DNA of 44,243 nt from an uncultured Bacilli bacterium (lineage in GTDB: Bacteria > Bacillota_I > Bacilli_A > RF39 > UBA660): assembly GCA_947629395.1 (NCBI GenBank), contig CANRDQ010000006.1, positions 1-44,243 on the forward strand, in the 5' to 3' direction. The notes below the pieces were generated by a model. That model did not search any database. It was not told the origin of the DNA and worked only from the letters and a program-made list of their open reading frames with translations. Positions 16,306 through 24,832 of the stretch are shown here, piece by piece; the first letter of the stretch is position 1, and each line of letters opens with the position of its first letter. A program made the position numbers and the translations under genes.

Positions 16306-18093
16306 TTATTTCTTTGTATACTGTTTAGCTAATTTTTCTTTCATGTGAATCTCAGCTATTTTTATAAGTCTACTTTCTTCTCCATGAGCCCACATTATTT
16401 CAAAAGCAGCTGTAGCCTCAGGATTTATTTTCTTCATAAAGTCTCTTACTTCTTCGAAATATTCTTCATCTACTGATGATAATCCTAAAGCAGTAGTAAA
16501 CATCCTTGAAGTACTCATTTCTAAATCTTCTTCTGTATAATTTTTAGTAATTACATCTTCCACAGTAATAACTGGAATTTTAGAAAACTCTATAAAATCT
16601 CTTGTTAATTCTTCTCCTAAATAAGCTTTTAACATTTCTGGTTTTTTAGTTACTTTTAAAACATTAGAAGCCATTTCCCATCTTCTAGGGTCAGCATTAG
16701 GAGCTTCTCCTGTATACTCAGTTCTTAACACACTATTACCCATATATGATTTATAAGCCATATATGAATATATTGCAGGATGAATATCATTATCAGCAGC
16801 CCAACTTAACCACTTATCAACATCATCCTTTATATATATGTGCGCAAATCTACTAAATAATTGTACTGATAGTTCATTAGCCGAAAGAGATTCTTCACTC
16901 TCATTACCAGCCGCTACTATTCTAACATTATCAGGCAAAGCCCACTTAGATTCTATTTTTCTTTCTGAAATTATAGTTGAAGCTTTTCCTTGAAGTGATG
17001 GTAAAGCATTAGTCATTTCATCAAAAAATACAATATGAACTCTATCAGGTTCTTCTTGACATTTTCTACATATATTTTGATACCAAGTTGGAGGTATATC
17101 CTTCATCTCCCCAGTATCAGCATTATAAACACTTTTTCCTATTAAACTATCAATAGTTGCATTTTCCATCAAGACTAATTCATAATCTGGATCTATTGCT
17201 TTAACATGAGAAGTCTTTCCAACACCAGTAAGTCCATGTAAAAATACAGGAATATTAGCGTCTATTGAACCTCTTAAAATATCTTCCTCATCTACTTCAG
17301 AATAATCAAAATTATATGATTTTGAATTAGCACTAGTCTTTTCTAACTCATGATTTTCTAAAACTCTTATATCCTTTTTAAATTGACCATTTAAATATTT
17401 ATATACTCCACTATCTTCAAAATCCGTAAACTTTAAACCATGTAACTTATAATATGGTAATAACCCATATTTACTAATTAATACTTTCTCTTTTTCATCA
17501 ACAAACCATTTAATTGGTAATACCTCTACCCAATAAGCATCACTTTCATATCTAGATAGTTCTCCTGGTAATAATAATTTTCTTTTTCCACCATAATCAA
17601 ACCTAATATATTTTTTACCATCTATAATATATTCATCACATTCTATACTATCTTCCATTACATTAGTTAAATGATATTGCTTAGTTGTTTTCTTAGCTTT
17701 CTTTAAATATCTTTCTTCTAATCTTCGATTAGTTGCTTTATCCACAATAAGTTGTGGAAACTCTCCAAATTCTACCTCTACAACTCCATCAGAATTTATC
17801 GTCTTATGAGAAGTAAAATTTAAATTTTCATATTTCATCATAGGACGAATACAAAAACTAATTTCATCATCACTTATTCTATCATTTGTAGAAATAGCTG
17901 TATATTTTGAAAAACCACTTCTAAAAGAAATATCTGATAAACAATATTTACAATCTCTATCTGAATATTTAGAATCTAATAAAGTATTTAATTGTATACA
18001 CTTACAGCCACTACCCAACTTTTCAAAAACTTCTAATTTTTCTGGACCTACAATTTGTTTTTTACTAGGTACAGTAAATTCTATTTCATTCAT
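16306..18093 (-). CDS. MoxR-type AAA ATPase with DUF6273-like N-terminal region
   Basis: 595 aa. Residues 1-100 contain a Cys-rich patch (CKCIQL, CKYC). About 105-250 resembles DUF6273: EFGEFPQ, then WVEVLPIKWFV and a GVYKYLNGQF ending. About 275-450 is an AAA domain with Walker A GLTGVGKT (about 287-294), Walker B IVFFDEMTNA, sensor 1 IVAAGNE, a probable arginine finger in QLFSRFAHIYI and a sensor-2-like DPRRW. A helical region ends the protein. MoxR ATPases remodel partner complexes together with VWA proteins, and the VWA gene lies two genes downstream. It is first in the unit, behind an extended -10 promoter. Confidence 0.88.
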   Translation of the reverse strand: MNEIEFTVPSKKQIVGPEKLEVFEKLGSGCKCIQLNTLLDSKYSDRDCKYCLSDISFRSGFSKYTAISTNDRISDDEISFCIRPMMKYENLNFTSHKTINSDGVVEVEFGEFPQLIVDKATNRRLEERYLKKAKKTTKQYHLTNVMEDSIECDEYIIDGKKYIRFDYGGKRKLLLPGELSRYESDAYWVEVLPIKWFVDEKEKVLISKYGLLPYYKLHGLKFTDFEDSGVYKYLNGQFKKDIRVLENHELEKTSANSKSYNFDYSEVDEEDILRGSIDANIPVFLHGLTGVGKTSHVKAIDPDYELVLMENATIDSLIGKSVYNADTGEMKDIPPTWYQNICRKCQEEPDRVHIVFFDEMTNALPSLQGKASTIISERKIESKWALPDNVRIVAAGNESEESLSANELSVQLFSRFAHIYIKDDVDKWLSWAADNDIHPAIYSYMAYKSYMGNSVLRTEYTGEAPNADPRRWEMASNVLKVTKKPEMLKAYLGEELTRDFIEFSKIPVITVEDVITKNYTEEDLEMSTSRMFTTALGLSSVDEEYFEEVRDFMKKINPEATAAFEIMWAHGEESRLIKIAEIHMKEKLAKQYTKK

Positions 18094-18121
18094 ATTTCTA
18101 ATAACTCCTAACTAATTGTCT

Positions 18122-18130
18122 ATTATACCA
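18122..18130 (-). promoter_or_regulatory. Extended -10 promoter of the MoxR unit
   Basis: TGGTATAAT on the minus strand, 29 nt upstream of the MoxR-type ATPase start codon. No convincing -35 element is seen, which fits an extended -10 promoter. It abuts the spo0A terminator. Confidence 0.6.
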
Positions 18131-18136
18131 CAAAAA

Positions 18137-18161
18137 AAGACAAACGTTTCTAGTTTGTCTT
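18137..18161 (-). terminator. Terminator of spo0A
   Basis: AAGACAAAC pairs with GTTTGTCTT across a 7-nt loop just after the spo0A stop codon. The stem is followed on the minus strand by a T-run. Confidence 0.85.
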
Positions 18162-18165
18162 AAAT

Positions 18166-18942
18166 TTATTCAATAACACTTTGTTTGTGGAATTCCAATC
18201 TTAATTTATCTGCAACTGTTACAATAAATTCTGAATTAGTTGGCTTAGCCTTATCTATGTCAACACTATGACCAAAGATTTCCTCCATTAACTGCCAGTT
18301 ACCTCTATTCCAACTAACTTCTATCGCATGACGTATCGCACGTTCTACTCTTGATACAGTTGTATTATATTGTTTCGCAATTTCAGGATATAGTTCTTTC
18401 GTAATCCCACCTATTACCTCTGGTTTTTCATAAAGCATAATAATTCCTTCTCTAATATATTGATATCCTTTAATATGTGAAGGAACACCTAATTCATGTA
18501 AAATCTTTGTAATAGATATCTGTAGATTATTACGATATAAATCCACGGCTTTACTGCCAAACTTTACACCTTCAATTACTTCTTCAATTCTTTTTTCTAA
18601 GTCAGCTAGCTCAAATGGTTTTAATATGAAATAATTAACTCCTAATTCCGATACTTTTCTAATCATATCTTGTGTATTATATGAAGTTAACACTATCACT
18701 TTCTTATCAATATGTTTTTTATTCATATACTCAAGAACACTTAAACCATCTTTATTAGGCATTATCAAATCTAATAAAACTAAATCATATTCTTCTTGTT
18801 TCTTTTCTATTAAATTTAAACCTTCTTGACCATCATAAGCTTCTAATACTACCTTAATATCTGCGTGATCTTTAAAATACTCTTTAACAACACCTACTAA
18901 TTCAATGTTGTCATCGATCATCAAAATTCTTGTTTTTTCCAT
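18166..18942 (-). CDS. spo0A: Sporulation master response regulator Spo0A
   Basis: 258 aa from the ATG at 18942, which follows AAGGAG; five upstream codons are dropped. The receiver domain (about 1-125) has the acidic pair in MIDDN, the phospho-acceptor Asp in [13 protein letters not shown] (about residue 58), VLTSYN and the conserved Lys in ILKPFE. The C-terminal Spo0A DNA-binding domain (about 145-255) has the typical recognition region [17 protein letters not shown]. Spo0A binds 0A boxes and commits spore-formers to sporulation. Here it stands alone, without spoIVB beside it. A 0A-box-like site lies about 80 nt upstream. Confidence 0.97.
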   Translation of the reverse strand: MEKTRILMIDDNIELVGVVKEYFKDHADIKVVLEAYDGQEGLNLIEKKQEEYDLVLLDLIMPNKDGLSVLEYMNKKHIDKKVIVLTSYNTQDMIRKVSELGVNYFILKPFELADLEKRIEEVIEGVKFGSKAVDLYRNNLQISITKILHELGVPSHIKGYQYIREGIIMLYEKPEVIGGITKELYPEIAKQYNTTVSRVERAIRHAIEVSWNRGNWQLMEEIFGHSVDIDKAKPTNSEFIVTVADKLRLEFHKQSVIE

Positions 18943-19022
18943 TTTCTCTCCTTCCATATACTACCACGCAAGTATAATTATATCTTAAATATGACAAAAT
19001 TGGTAGAGCAAAAATTGAAAAC

Positions 19023-19032
19023 TTTTGTCGAA
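19023..19032 (+). promoter_or_regulatory. 0A-box-like site upstream of spo0A
   Basis: TTTTGTCGAA contains the B. subtilis 0A-box core TGTCGAA. It lies between tpiA and spo0A, about 80 nt before the spo0A start codon, where an autoregulatory site would be expected. It overlaps the T-run of the tpiA terminator, so chance cannot be excluded. Confidence 0.5.
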
Positions 19033-19057
19033 AAAAAAGAAGTGATTTTTATCACTT
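19031..19057 (-). terminator. Terminator of the pgk-tpiA operon
   Basis: AAGTGAT and ATCACTT form a 7-bp stem with a short T loop overlapping the tpiA stop codon, followed on the minus strand by a run of eight T. Confidence 0.8.
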
Positions 19058-19750
19058 TCCTTCACAAACATCTATTATTTTTTGAACCTCACTAGGCTTT
19101 AAACTAGCTTTTCCAAGTAAAAATCCATCAATAAAAGGAGAATATATATCTTCTACATTATGTGAATCAACACTTCCACCATATAAAACTTTTACAGGAA
19201 TATAACTTTTAATAGTTTTAGCTACTTCTTCTATTTCATGTTTTGTTGGTACTTGTCCTGATCCAATAGCCCAAATAGGTTCATAGGCAACTATTAAATT
19301 ATCATAATTAATTTCTAAACCTTCTAAATCTTCTTTTAATTCGGTAAGTATTTTTTGTTCTGTTTGGTTATTATTTTTTTCATCAATACTTTCACCAACA
19401 CATAAAACTATTTTAAAATTTTCAGAAATTAACTTCTCTATCTTTTTATTTATAATAACATCTGTTTCTCTTTGTTCACTTCTTCTTTCAGAATGTCCCA
19501 CTAAAACATAGTTAACACCTAAAGATTTAAGTTGTTTAGCACTAACTTCTCCTGTATGAGAACCACTATCAAAGTAACTAACATTTTGACTTCCAAGTTC
19601 TATATCACTTTTCTCATATAAAGATAAATATATACTACTTGGAAATACTACTAAAGAATTATTTTTTTTATCTACTTTCATAAGCTCTTGTTGATATTTT
19701 AAAAACTCATCTTTAGTTAAATTACTTTTATGATTAAGCATTATTATCAT
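19052..19750 (-). CDS. tpiA: Triosephosphate isomerase (divergent)
   Basis: Glycolytic enzyme interconverting dihydroxyacetone phosphate and glyceraldehyde 3-phosphate, 232 aa from the chosen ATG (about 250 is usual). The catalytic His is in LVGHSERR, the catalytic Glu in AYEPIWAIG, and the phosphate loop LYGGSV is present. The N-terminal motif that usually reads NWKMN is NHKSN: Asn and the catalytic Lys are kept, Trp is changed. AAGGGTG precedes the ATG at 19750; a GTG three codons earlier is part of that site. It overlaps the end of the glycosyltransferase gene by about 17 nt. Confidence 0.93.
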   Translation of the reverse strand: MIIMLNHKSNLTKDEFLKYQQELMKVDKKNNSLVVFPSSIYLSLYEKSDIELGSQNVSYFDSGSHTGEVSAKQLKSLGVNYVLVGHSERRSEQRETDVIINKKIEKLISENFKIVLCVGESIDEKNNNQTEQKILTELKEDLEGLEINYDNLIVAYEPIWAIGSGQVPTKHEIEEVAKTIKSYIPVKVLYGGSVDSHNVEDIYSPFIDGFLLGKASLKPSEVQKIIDVCEGK

Positions 19751-20975
19751 AATTTTCACCCTTTATTTTATCCAGAACTCTTGATAAAAGTCTCTTATTA
19801 TTTTGTTTTTCGATAATAGCACGTTCATAAACTACTAGTACACTTTCAGCATAATATTTAGAACTACATAATTCAGCTTTAATACGTGCCTGTCTATCCA
19901 TCTTTTGTTTTGTATTAGGATATTTATATAAATGTGTAATTATTTTTTCTAGTTGTTCCTCATTTTCAAAAATTCTTCCATTAAGACCATCAGTAATAGT
20001 CGATAAAAAAGCCTCATCTTTAATACAAATTGGACTAACTCCAGAAGCCATAGCCTCCACAATAGTAAGACCCTGTGTCTCTGTTGTTGAAGCACTTAAG
20101 AATAAATCCGCTAAATGATAGTAATAAGGAACCTCTTCCCAAGGTACTTTACCAGTGAAAATAACATTATCTTCGATACCTTTTTCTTTCGCAATATTAG
20201 CGAACTTTTCTTCATCAGGTCCACTACCAACTATTAATAATTTATAAACCTTATTCTTTTTAACTAACTTTTCCGCAACATTAAGTAAAAATTCTACATT
20301 CTTTTCTTCAGCTAATCTTCCCACAAAAAGTAAAACATAATCTTTTTTAGAAAGACCTAATTTACGTCTTAATCTCGCTACTTCTTTTTGATTAATATTT
20401 TCTTTATAAAAACGTTCTACTTCAATACCTGTCGGTATTATATTTATATTTTTTTCAAATTCATATTTTTCTTTAAATAATTTATATATTTTATCGGTTG
20501 GTACAATCAACTCGGTTGCTGTTTTATCACAATAAAACTTAGTTAAATATTCTACAATCTTTTTACTAGATTTATCAAAATAACCATGTGTAATATAGTG
20601 AGTATAATCTTCATACATTGTATGATAAGTATGAACAAGAGGTATTCCAAATTGTTTAGCAAACAAACGAGCAAAAATACCAATTCCAAATTCTGTATGA
20701 GAATGGATAACATCAAGATGCCAATTTTTCATAGTATTTATCATCGAAATAGGATAAATTCTACTTAAACGGTAATCATATATTCCAATAGGAATTCCTG
20801 GCACCCTAATAATATGACCATCTTCTTCTAATTCATATTTTAAAGCATTATCACTAATAGTAACTAAATATACTTCATGTCCTAATTTTTCAAGTGCACT
20901 CTTAAGCATAGCCACACTAGTTGATACTCCATTTATATACGGAGGATAAGAATCTGTAAATAGTCCTATTCTCAT
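19734..20975 (-). CDS. Glycosyltransferase family 4, probable diacylglycerol glucosyltransferase
   Basis: 413 aa GT4 enzyme. The N-terminal FTDSYPPYINGVSTS and the C-terminal sugar-nucleotide motif ETQGLTIVEAMASG with its paired Glu residues are clear. Sequences of this type in Bacilli and Mollicutes make mono- or diglucosyl-diacylglycerol, a membrane glycolipid that can anchor lipoteichoic acid. The neighbouring flippase-like membrane protein (2-nt gap) fits that role. Exact sugar and acceptor are not certain. It lies inside an operon that also carries pgk and tpiA. Confidence 0.88.
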   Translation of the reverse strand: MRIGLFTDSYPPYINGVSTSVAMLKSALEKLGHEVYLVTISDNALKYELEEDGHIIRVPGIPIGIYDYRLSRIYPISMINTMKNWHLDVIHSHTEFGIGIFARLFAKQFGIPLVHTYHTMYEDYTHYITHGYFDKSSKKIVEYLTKFYCDKTATELIVPTDKIYKLFKEKYEFEKNINIIPTGIEVERFYKENINQKEVARLRRKLGLSKKDYVLLFVGRLAEEKNVEFLLNVAEKLVKKNKVYKLLIVGSGPDEEKFANIAKEKGIEDNVIFTGKVPWEEVPYYYHLADLFLSASTTETQGLTIVEAMASGVSPICIKDEAFLSTITDGLNGRIFENEEQLEKIITHLYKYPNTKQKMDRQARIKAELCSSKYYAESVLVVYERAIIEKQNNKRLLSRVLDKIKGENYDNNA

Positions 20976-20977
20976 AT

Positions 20978-21988
20978 TTATTCAGCTCCTTTGTCAAAAT
21001 TAAATAATATCGCTCCTACTACAATTCCAAAATAATAAGTAATTATTCTCCATATCAATAATACCGCAACAATACTACTTCCACTTATAAAATTATTGAA
21101 GAAATGTAAAAAGCCATATTCAATTCCTCCACTCGCTCCTGGAATAGGAACAAAAGATCCCAAAATCAAGACATAAGCAGAAGATACAATTGAATCCATT
21201 ATATTCATACTAGTAAAATCATGTAAACTATAAACTATAAATAAAGGAATTATATAAAGACATGTTAAACTAATTAAATTTATACAAACTCCTAGTACAA
21301 ATCTTTGTTTTTGTTTACTTAAATCTTTAGTATTCTCATGAAATTCAGTTAATCTATTTTTCCATTTTTCCTTAACAGCTTCTTTATTTTTAATAATTTT
21401 TACTTTATCAAGAAGGAAAATAATTCCTTTCATACATTTTTTAGTAAATTTACTTGAACAAGCTACTAAAAATAATAAGATAGCGATTACTGTATTAATC
21501 AAGAAACCTAAAAATATTAATTTTTTTAATAATGAATCTGCCGGAAAAATATTAAAACAAAAATTATACCCCACCGCTATTATCCCATATATAACTAAGG
21601 CAACTTGATAAAACATAAAATTTTGAATAATTATATTAGAAGCTTTAGCTGTGGATATTTGATGTTTTGTAAGCATATATATTTCCATAGGTTGTCCACC
21701 TGTAGAAAAAGGAGTAACTCCATTAAAAAATTGTGTAATTATATTATGCTTTATAGATTCACGTAATGTAAATTTCTTTTTATCGCCTACAGTTAAATAA
21801 ATCATATAGGCACGTGAAGCAATATAAATGAAGTAAAAAAACACCGCAACAAAAATATATTTTAAATCTACTCTTATTAAAATATCTACAATATCATCAA
21901 AATCATCTTTTAAGATGAAATATAATATAAAAATTGTAATTAAAGCCAAGATAAAAGCATTATTTTTAAAGTTTTTAACTTTATTCAT
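20978..21988 (-). CDS. Flippase-like membrane protein (lysylphosphatidylglycerol synthase TM family)
   Basis: 336 aa with about eight hydrophobic segments, matching the UPF0104/LPG synthase transmembrane family. Family motifs are GVTPFSTGGQPMEIYML near residue 95 and PIPGASGGIEYGF near residue 285. Such proteins often sit beside glycolipid glycosyltransferases and are thought to move lipids across the membrane. It begins one base inside the stop of the preceding gene (TAATG) and has no strong ribosome binding site, so translation is probably coupled. Confidence 0.88.
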   Translation of the reverse strand: MNKVKNFKNNAFILALITIFILYFILKDDFDDIVDILIRVDLKYIFVAVFFYFIYIASRAYMIYLTVGDKKKFTLRESIKHNIITQFFNGVTPFSTGGQPMEIYMLTKHQISTAKASNIIIQNFMFYQVALVIYGIIAVGYNFCFNIFPADSLLKKLIFLGFLINTVIAILLFLVACSSKFTKKCMKGIIFLLDKVKIIKNKEAVKEKWKNRLTEFHENTKDLSKQKQRFVLGVCINLISLTCLYIIPLFIVYSLHDFTSMNIMDSIVSSAYVLILGSFVPIPGASGGIEYGFLHFFNNFISGSSIVAVLLIWRIITYYFGIVVGAILFNFDKGAE

Positions 21989-22440
21989 TATAAAGATACA
22001 CTATTAACTAATTCGTTAACATCCTCATGAACAAATAAAATTTTTCCGTCTTCCGCCTCAAAAGGAAGATTACAAAACTCTTCTTGTTCTTCTAGAAGTT
22101 TTTTTGTTTTTACATCATCTGTATTTATAGCCACTAAAACTTCTGCGGAACCAGATTCTTTTGCAAAAGATATAGCTTGCTCAACAAAGGGACGTGTTTT
22201 CTTTGTTTGTTGCATAGTTGGAAATGTTAGAATACAGTTTTTTAAATCCATAGTTAAATCTAAAGTACAACAATCTTCTACTTCTCCTCTATTTTCAGTA
22301 TACAAAACACGGCATATTTGTACTGGATTAATCTGTTCATTTTTATATTTGTTAAGAACAGCACTCATATCTATATCTACGGTATTAAACTTTTTCAATT
22401 CGCTTTCATCATTGGGATTCAAAATATATAATTTTTTCAT
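21988..22440 (-). CDS. Uncharacterised protein, faintly GNAT-like
   Basis: 150 aa, not clearly recognised. The second half has an order that recalls an acetyltransferase fold: FVEQAISFAKESGSAEVLVAINTDD, then a helix with TKKLLEEQEEFCNLPF. The acetyl-CoA loop is not convincing, so GNAT is only a suggestion. It contains two adjacent Cys (EDCCTLD). It lies directly after pgk (19-nt gap) and overlaps the flippase-like gene. Confidence 0.65.
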   Translation of the reverse strand: MKKLYILNPNDESELKKFNTVDIDMSAVLNKYKNEQINPVQICRVLYTENRGEVEDCCTLDLTMDLKNCILTFPTMQQTKKTRPFVEQAISFAKESGSAEVLVAINTDDVKTKKLLEEQEEFCNLPFEAEDGKILFVHEDVNELVNSVSL

Positions 22441-22459
22441 TATCTTACCTCGCTATTTT

Positions 22460-23632
22460 TTATTTAATTGCTTCTATACCAGGTAAAGATTTCCCTTCCA
22501 AGTATTCAAGTGTAGCTCCCCCTCCAGTGGAAGCATGGAAAACTTTATCTTTAAGTCCAAGTTCTCCTGCCGCTGCAACAATATCTCCACCACCTAAAAT
22601 AGTTTTAATATTGTTATCAACTAAAAATTCTAATACTTCTTTTGTTCCTAACTTAAAATTAGAAAACTCATAAACTCCAAGAGGTCCATTCCATAAAACT
22701 GTTTTGGCATCTTTTAAATGATTTTTAAATAATTCAACAGTTTTTTCACCAATATCTAGACCCATTTCATTATCTTCAAATTCATCAATATCACGAGTAA
22801 TATACTTGTCATCATCAACAAATTCTTTAGTTACCTTAAAATCAACAGGTAAAACAATTTTTTCTCCATGTTCTTTTAACACTTCATTACAAAAATCTAA
22901 ATTGTCTCTATCAATAATTGATGAAGCAGTATCATAACCTTCAGCTTGTAAGAAAGTAAAAGCCATACCTCCACCAATCAATATTTTATCAGCTTTAGTA
23001 ACTAAATTTTTAATTACACCAATTTTATCACTAACTTTTGAACCACCTAATATTACTATAAATGGTCTATCAGGATCTTTTACAGAAGATAAAGCTTTCA
23101 TTTCTTTTTCAATTAAAAATCCTGCCGCTGTTGGTAAATTACTAGCAATACCGACATTTGAAGCATGAGCACGGTGAGCTGTACCAAATGCATCGTTAAT
23201 AAATACATCTCCTAATCCAGCCCAATATTTTCCTAATTCTGCATCATTGCCACTTTCTTTTTTACCATCTAAATCTTCGTATCTAGTATTTTGAACTAAT
23301 AAAACTTCTTTTTCTTTTAAACTATCAACAGCTTTTTCTAGTTCTTCTCCCCTAGTTTTATCTATAAAAATAACTTGTTGATTTAAAAGTTCAGATAAAC
23401 GTAGTGCCACTGGCTGTAAATTATTTTTTTCTAAATCACTTTCTTCTTTTACTCTTCCTAAGTGAGAAAATAAAATAACTTTAGCCTTTTGTTCAATAGC
23501 ATATTTTATAGTCTCTAAACTTCTAACAATTCTATTATCATCTATAATTTTCCCATCCTTAATAGGTACATTAAAATCACATCTAATAAGAACTTTTTTA
23601 CCTTTTAAATCCATATCTTGAATTGTCTTCAT
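22460..23632 (-). CDS. pgk: Phosphoglycerate kinase
   Basis: Glycolytic ATP-forming enzyme, 390 aa. It has the N-terminal substrate motif LIRCDFNVP, the basic patch [21 protein letters not shown], the hinge motif [10 protein letters not shown] and the C-terminal nucleotide loop [19 protein letters not shown] precedes the ATG at 23632; the GTG one codon before is not used in my reading. It heads the pgk-tpiA operon, downstream of the gapA terminator, with a weak extended -10 (TGATACAAT) in between. Confidence 0.98.
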   Translation of the reverse strand: MKTIQDMDLKGKKVLIRCDFNVPIKDGKIIDDNRIVRSLETIKYAIEQKAKVILFSHLGRVKEESDLEKNNLQPVALRLSELLNQQVIFIDKTRGEELEKAVDSLKEKEVLLVQNTRYEDLDGKKESGNDAELGKYWAGLGDVFINDAFGTAHRAHASNVGIASNLPTAAGFLIEKEMKALSSVKDPDRPFIVILGGSKVSDKIGVIKNLVTKADKILIGGGMAFTFLQAEGYDTASSIIDRDNLDFCNEVLKEHGEKIVLPVDFKVTKEFVDDDKYITRDIDEFEDNEMGLDIGEKTVELFKNHLKDAKTVLWNGPLGVYEFSNFKLGTKEVLEFLVDNNIKTILGGGDIVAAAGELGLKDKVFHASTGGGATLEYLEGKSLPGIEAIK

Positions 23633-23683
23633 CACAAGCCTCCTCTCTTCTAATATTATTGTATCATTTTTAAATTCAAAAAA

Positions 23684-23709
23684 AAAGGGTCTTAATTAAT
23701 AAACCCTTT
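23684..23709 (-). terminator. Terminator of gapA
   Basis: AAAGGGT pairs with ACCCTTT around an AT-rich loop that can also partly pair. On the minus strand a run of T follows. It separates gapA from pgk, so pgk either has its own promoter or depends on read-through. Confidence 0.8.
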
Positions 23710-23719
23710 AAAATCAACA

Positions 23720-24724
23720 TTAAATTTCCATTAAATACTTAGCAGTTCTAACCATTTGAGCAGTATAACTCATTTCATTATCATACCAAGAAACTACTTT
23801 TACTAATTGTTTTCCTTCTACCTCATTAATACTTGTAGAAAGTCCATCTACTATTGAACCAAAATGAGAACCAATTACATCACTAGAAACAATTGGATCA
23901 TCAGTATATCCAAGAGTTTCATTACTAGCCTCTTTCAATGTATTATTAATTTCTTCAACAGTAGTATTTACTTTAAGTTCTAGTACTAAGTCAACTACAG
24001 AACCAGTTGAAACTGGAACTCTCATTGCTCCTCCTTCAAGTCTACCATCTAATTCTGGTAAAACTTTTCCAATAGCACTAGCTGCTCCTGTAGATGCTGG
24101 AATAATATTCATAGCTGCTGCTCTACCACGACGAGCCTTAATTCCTTTCTTATGAGCAATATCAAGAGTTGCTTGGTCATTTGTATAAGCATGAACAGTA
24201 GTCATATAACCTTTTACAATACCAAATTTCTTATTTAAAACATCCACAACTGGTGCTAAACAGTTAGTAGTACAACTAGCTGCTGAAATAACTTTTTCAT
24301 CCCCAGTTAAAGTTTGGTGATTTACATTGTAAACAATAGTTTTTACATCACCTTTCGCAGGTGCAGAAATAATTACTTTTTTAGCTCCTGCTTCAATATG
24401 TGCACTAGCTTTTTCTAAACTTGTGAAAAGTCCAGTACATTCAAATACTACATCAATATCTAAATCCTTCCAAGGAAGTTCTTTAGGATCAGTCATAGCA
24501 TAAACTTTAACACGTCTATCTCCTACAACGATATAATCATTATCATAACTAATTTCATTAACACGATAGTTTCTATGATTTGTATCATATTTTAATAGAT
24601 AGGCTAATTGTTCAGCATCTGTTAAATCATTAATTGCTACAACTTCAAAATTACTATCTTCTTCTAATAATCTAAATACTAATCTTCCGATTCTTCCGAA
24701 TCCATTAATTGCTACTTTAATCAT
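23720..24724 (-). CDS. gapA: Glyceraldehyde-3-phosphate dehydrogenase
   Basis: 334 aa NAD-dependent glycolytic enzyme. It has the Rossmann start INGFGRIGR, the catalytic Cys in [12 protein letters not shown] (about residue 152), the catalytic His in TVHAYTNDQ and the substrate motif [16 protein letters not shown]. It follows the standard gapA form. No CggR-type repressor gene is next to it. GGAGG precedes the ATG. Confidence 0.98.
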   Translation of the reverse strand: MIKVAINGFGRIGRLVFRLLEEDSNFEVVAINDLTDAEQLAYLLKYDTNHRNYRVNEISYDNDYIVVGDRRVKVYAMTDPKELPWKDLDIDVVFECTGLFTSLEKASAHIEAGAKKVIISAPAKGDVKTIVYNVNHQTLTGDEKVISAASCTTNCLAPVVDVLNKKFGIVKGYMTTVHAYTNDQATLDIAHKKGIKARRGRAAAMNIIPASTGAASAIGKVLPELDGRLEGGAMRVPVSTGSVVDLVLELKVNTTVEEINNTLKEASNETLGYTDDPIVSSDVIGSHFGSIVDGLSTSINEVEGKQLVKVVSWYDNEMSYTAQMVRTAKYLMEI

Positions 24725-24744
24725 TTTATCTTACCTCCAATTTT

Positions 24745-24773
24745 ATTCTAACATTGATTAGTATGTTTGTAAA
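24745..24773 (-). promoter_or_regulatory. Promoter of gapA
   Basis: TTTACA (24768-24773) and TAGAAT (24745-24750) on the minus strand are 17 nt apart, about 20 nt before gapA. Confidence 0.65.
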
Positions 24774-24801
24774 TCGCTTTTTTTATCTTATAATGTCAAA
24801 A

Positions 24802-24826
24802 AAATATCTAGAAAACCTAGATATTT
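24802..24826 (-). terminator. Terminator of the TGS-uridine kinase gene
   Basis: Perfect 10-bp stem (AAATATCTAG / CTAGATATTT) with a 5-nt loop and a T-run on the minus strand. Confidence 0.85.
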
Positions 24827-24832
24827 CTTATT

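Noticed and set aside
19052..19760. tpiA as a broken gene because of its short N-terminus
   Set aside because: The Asn and Lys of the first catalytic loop are present (NHK), as are the catalytic His and Glu, so it is divergent but probably active.
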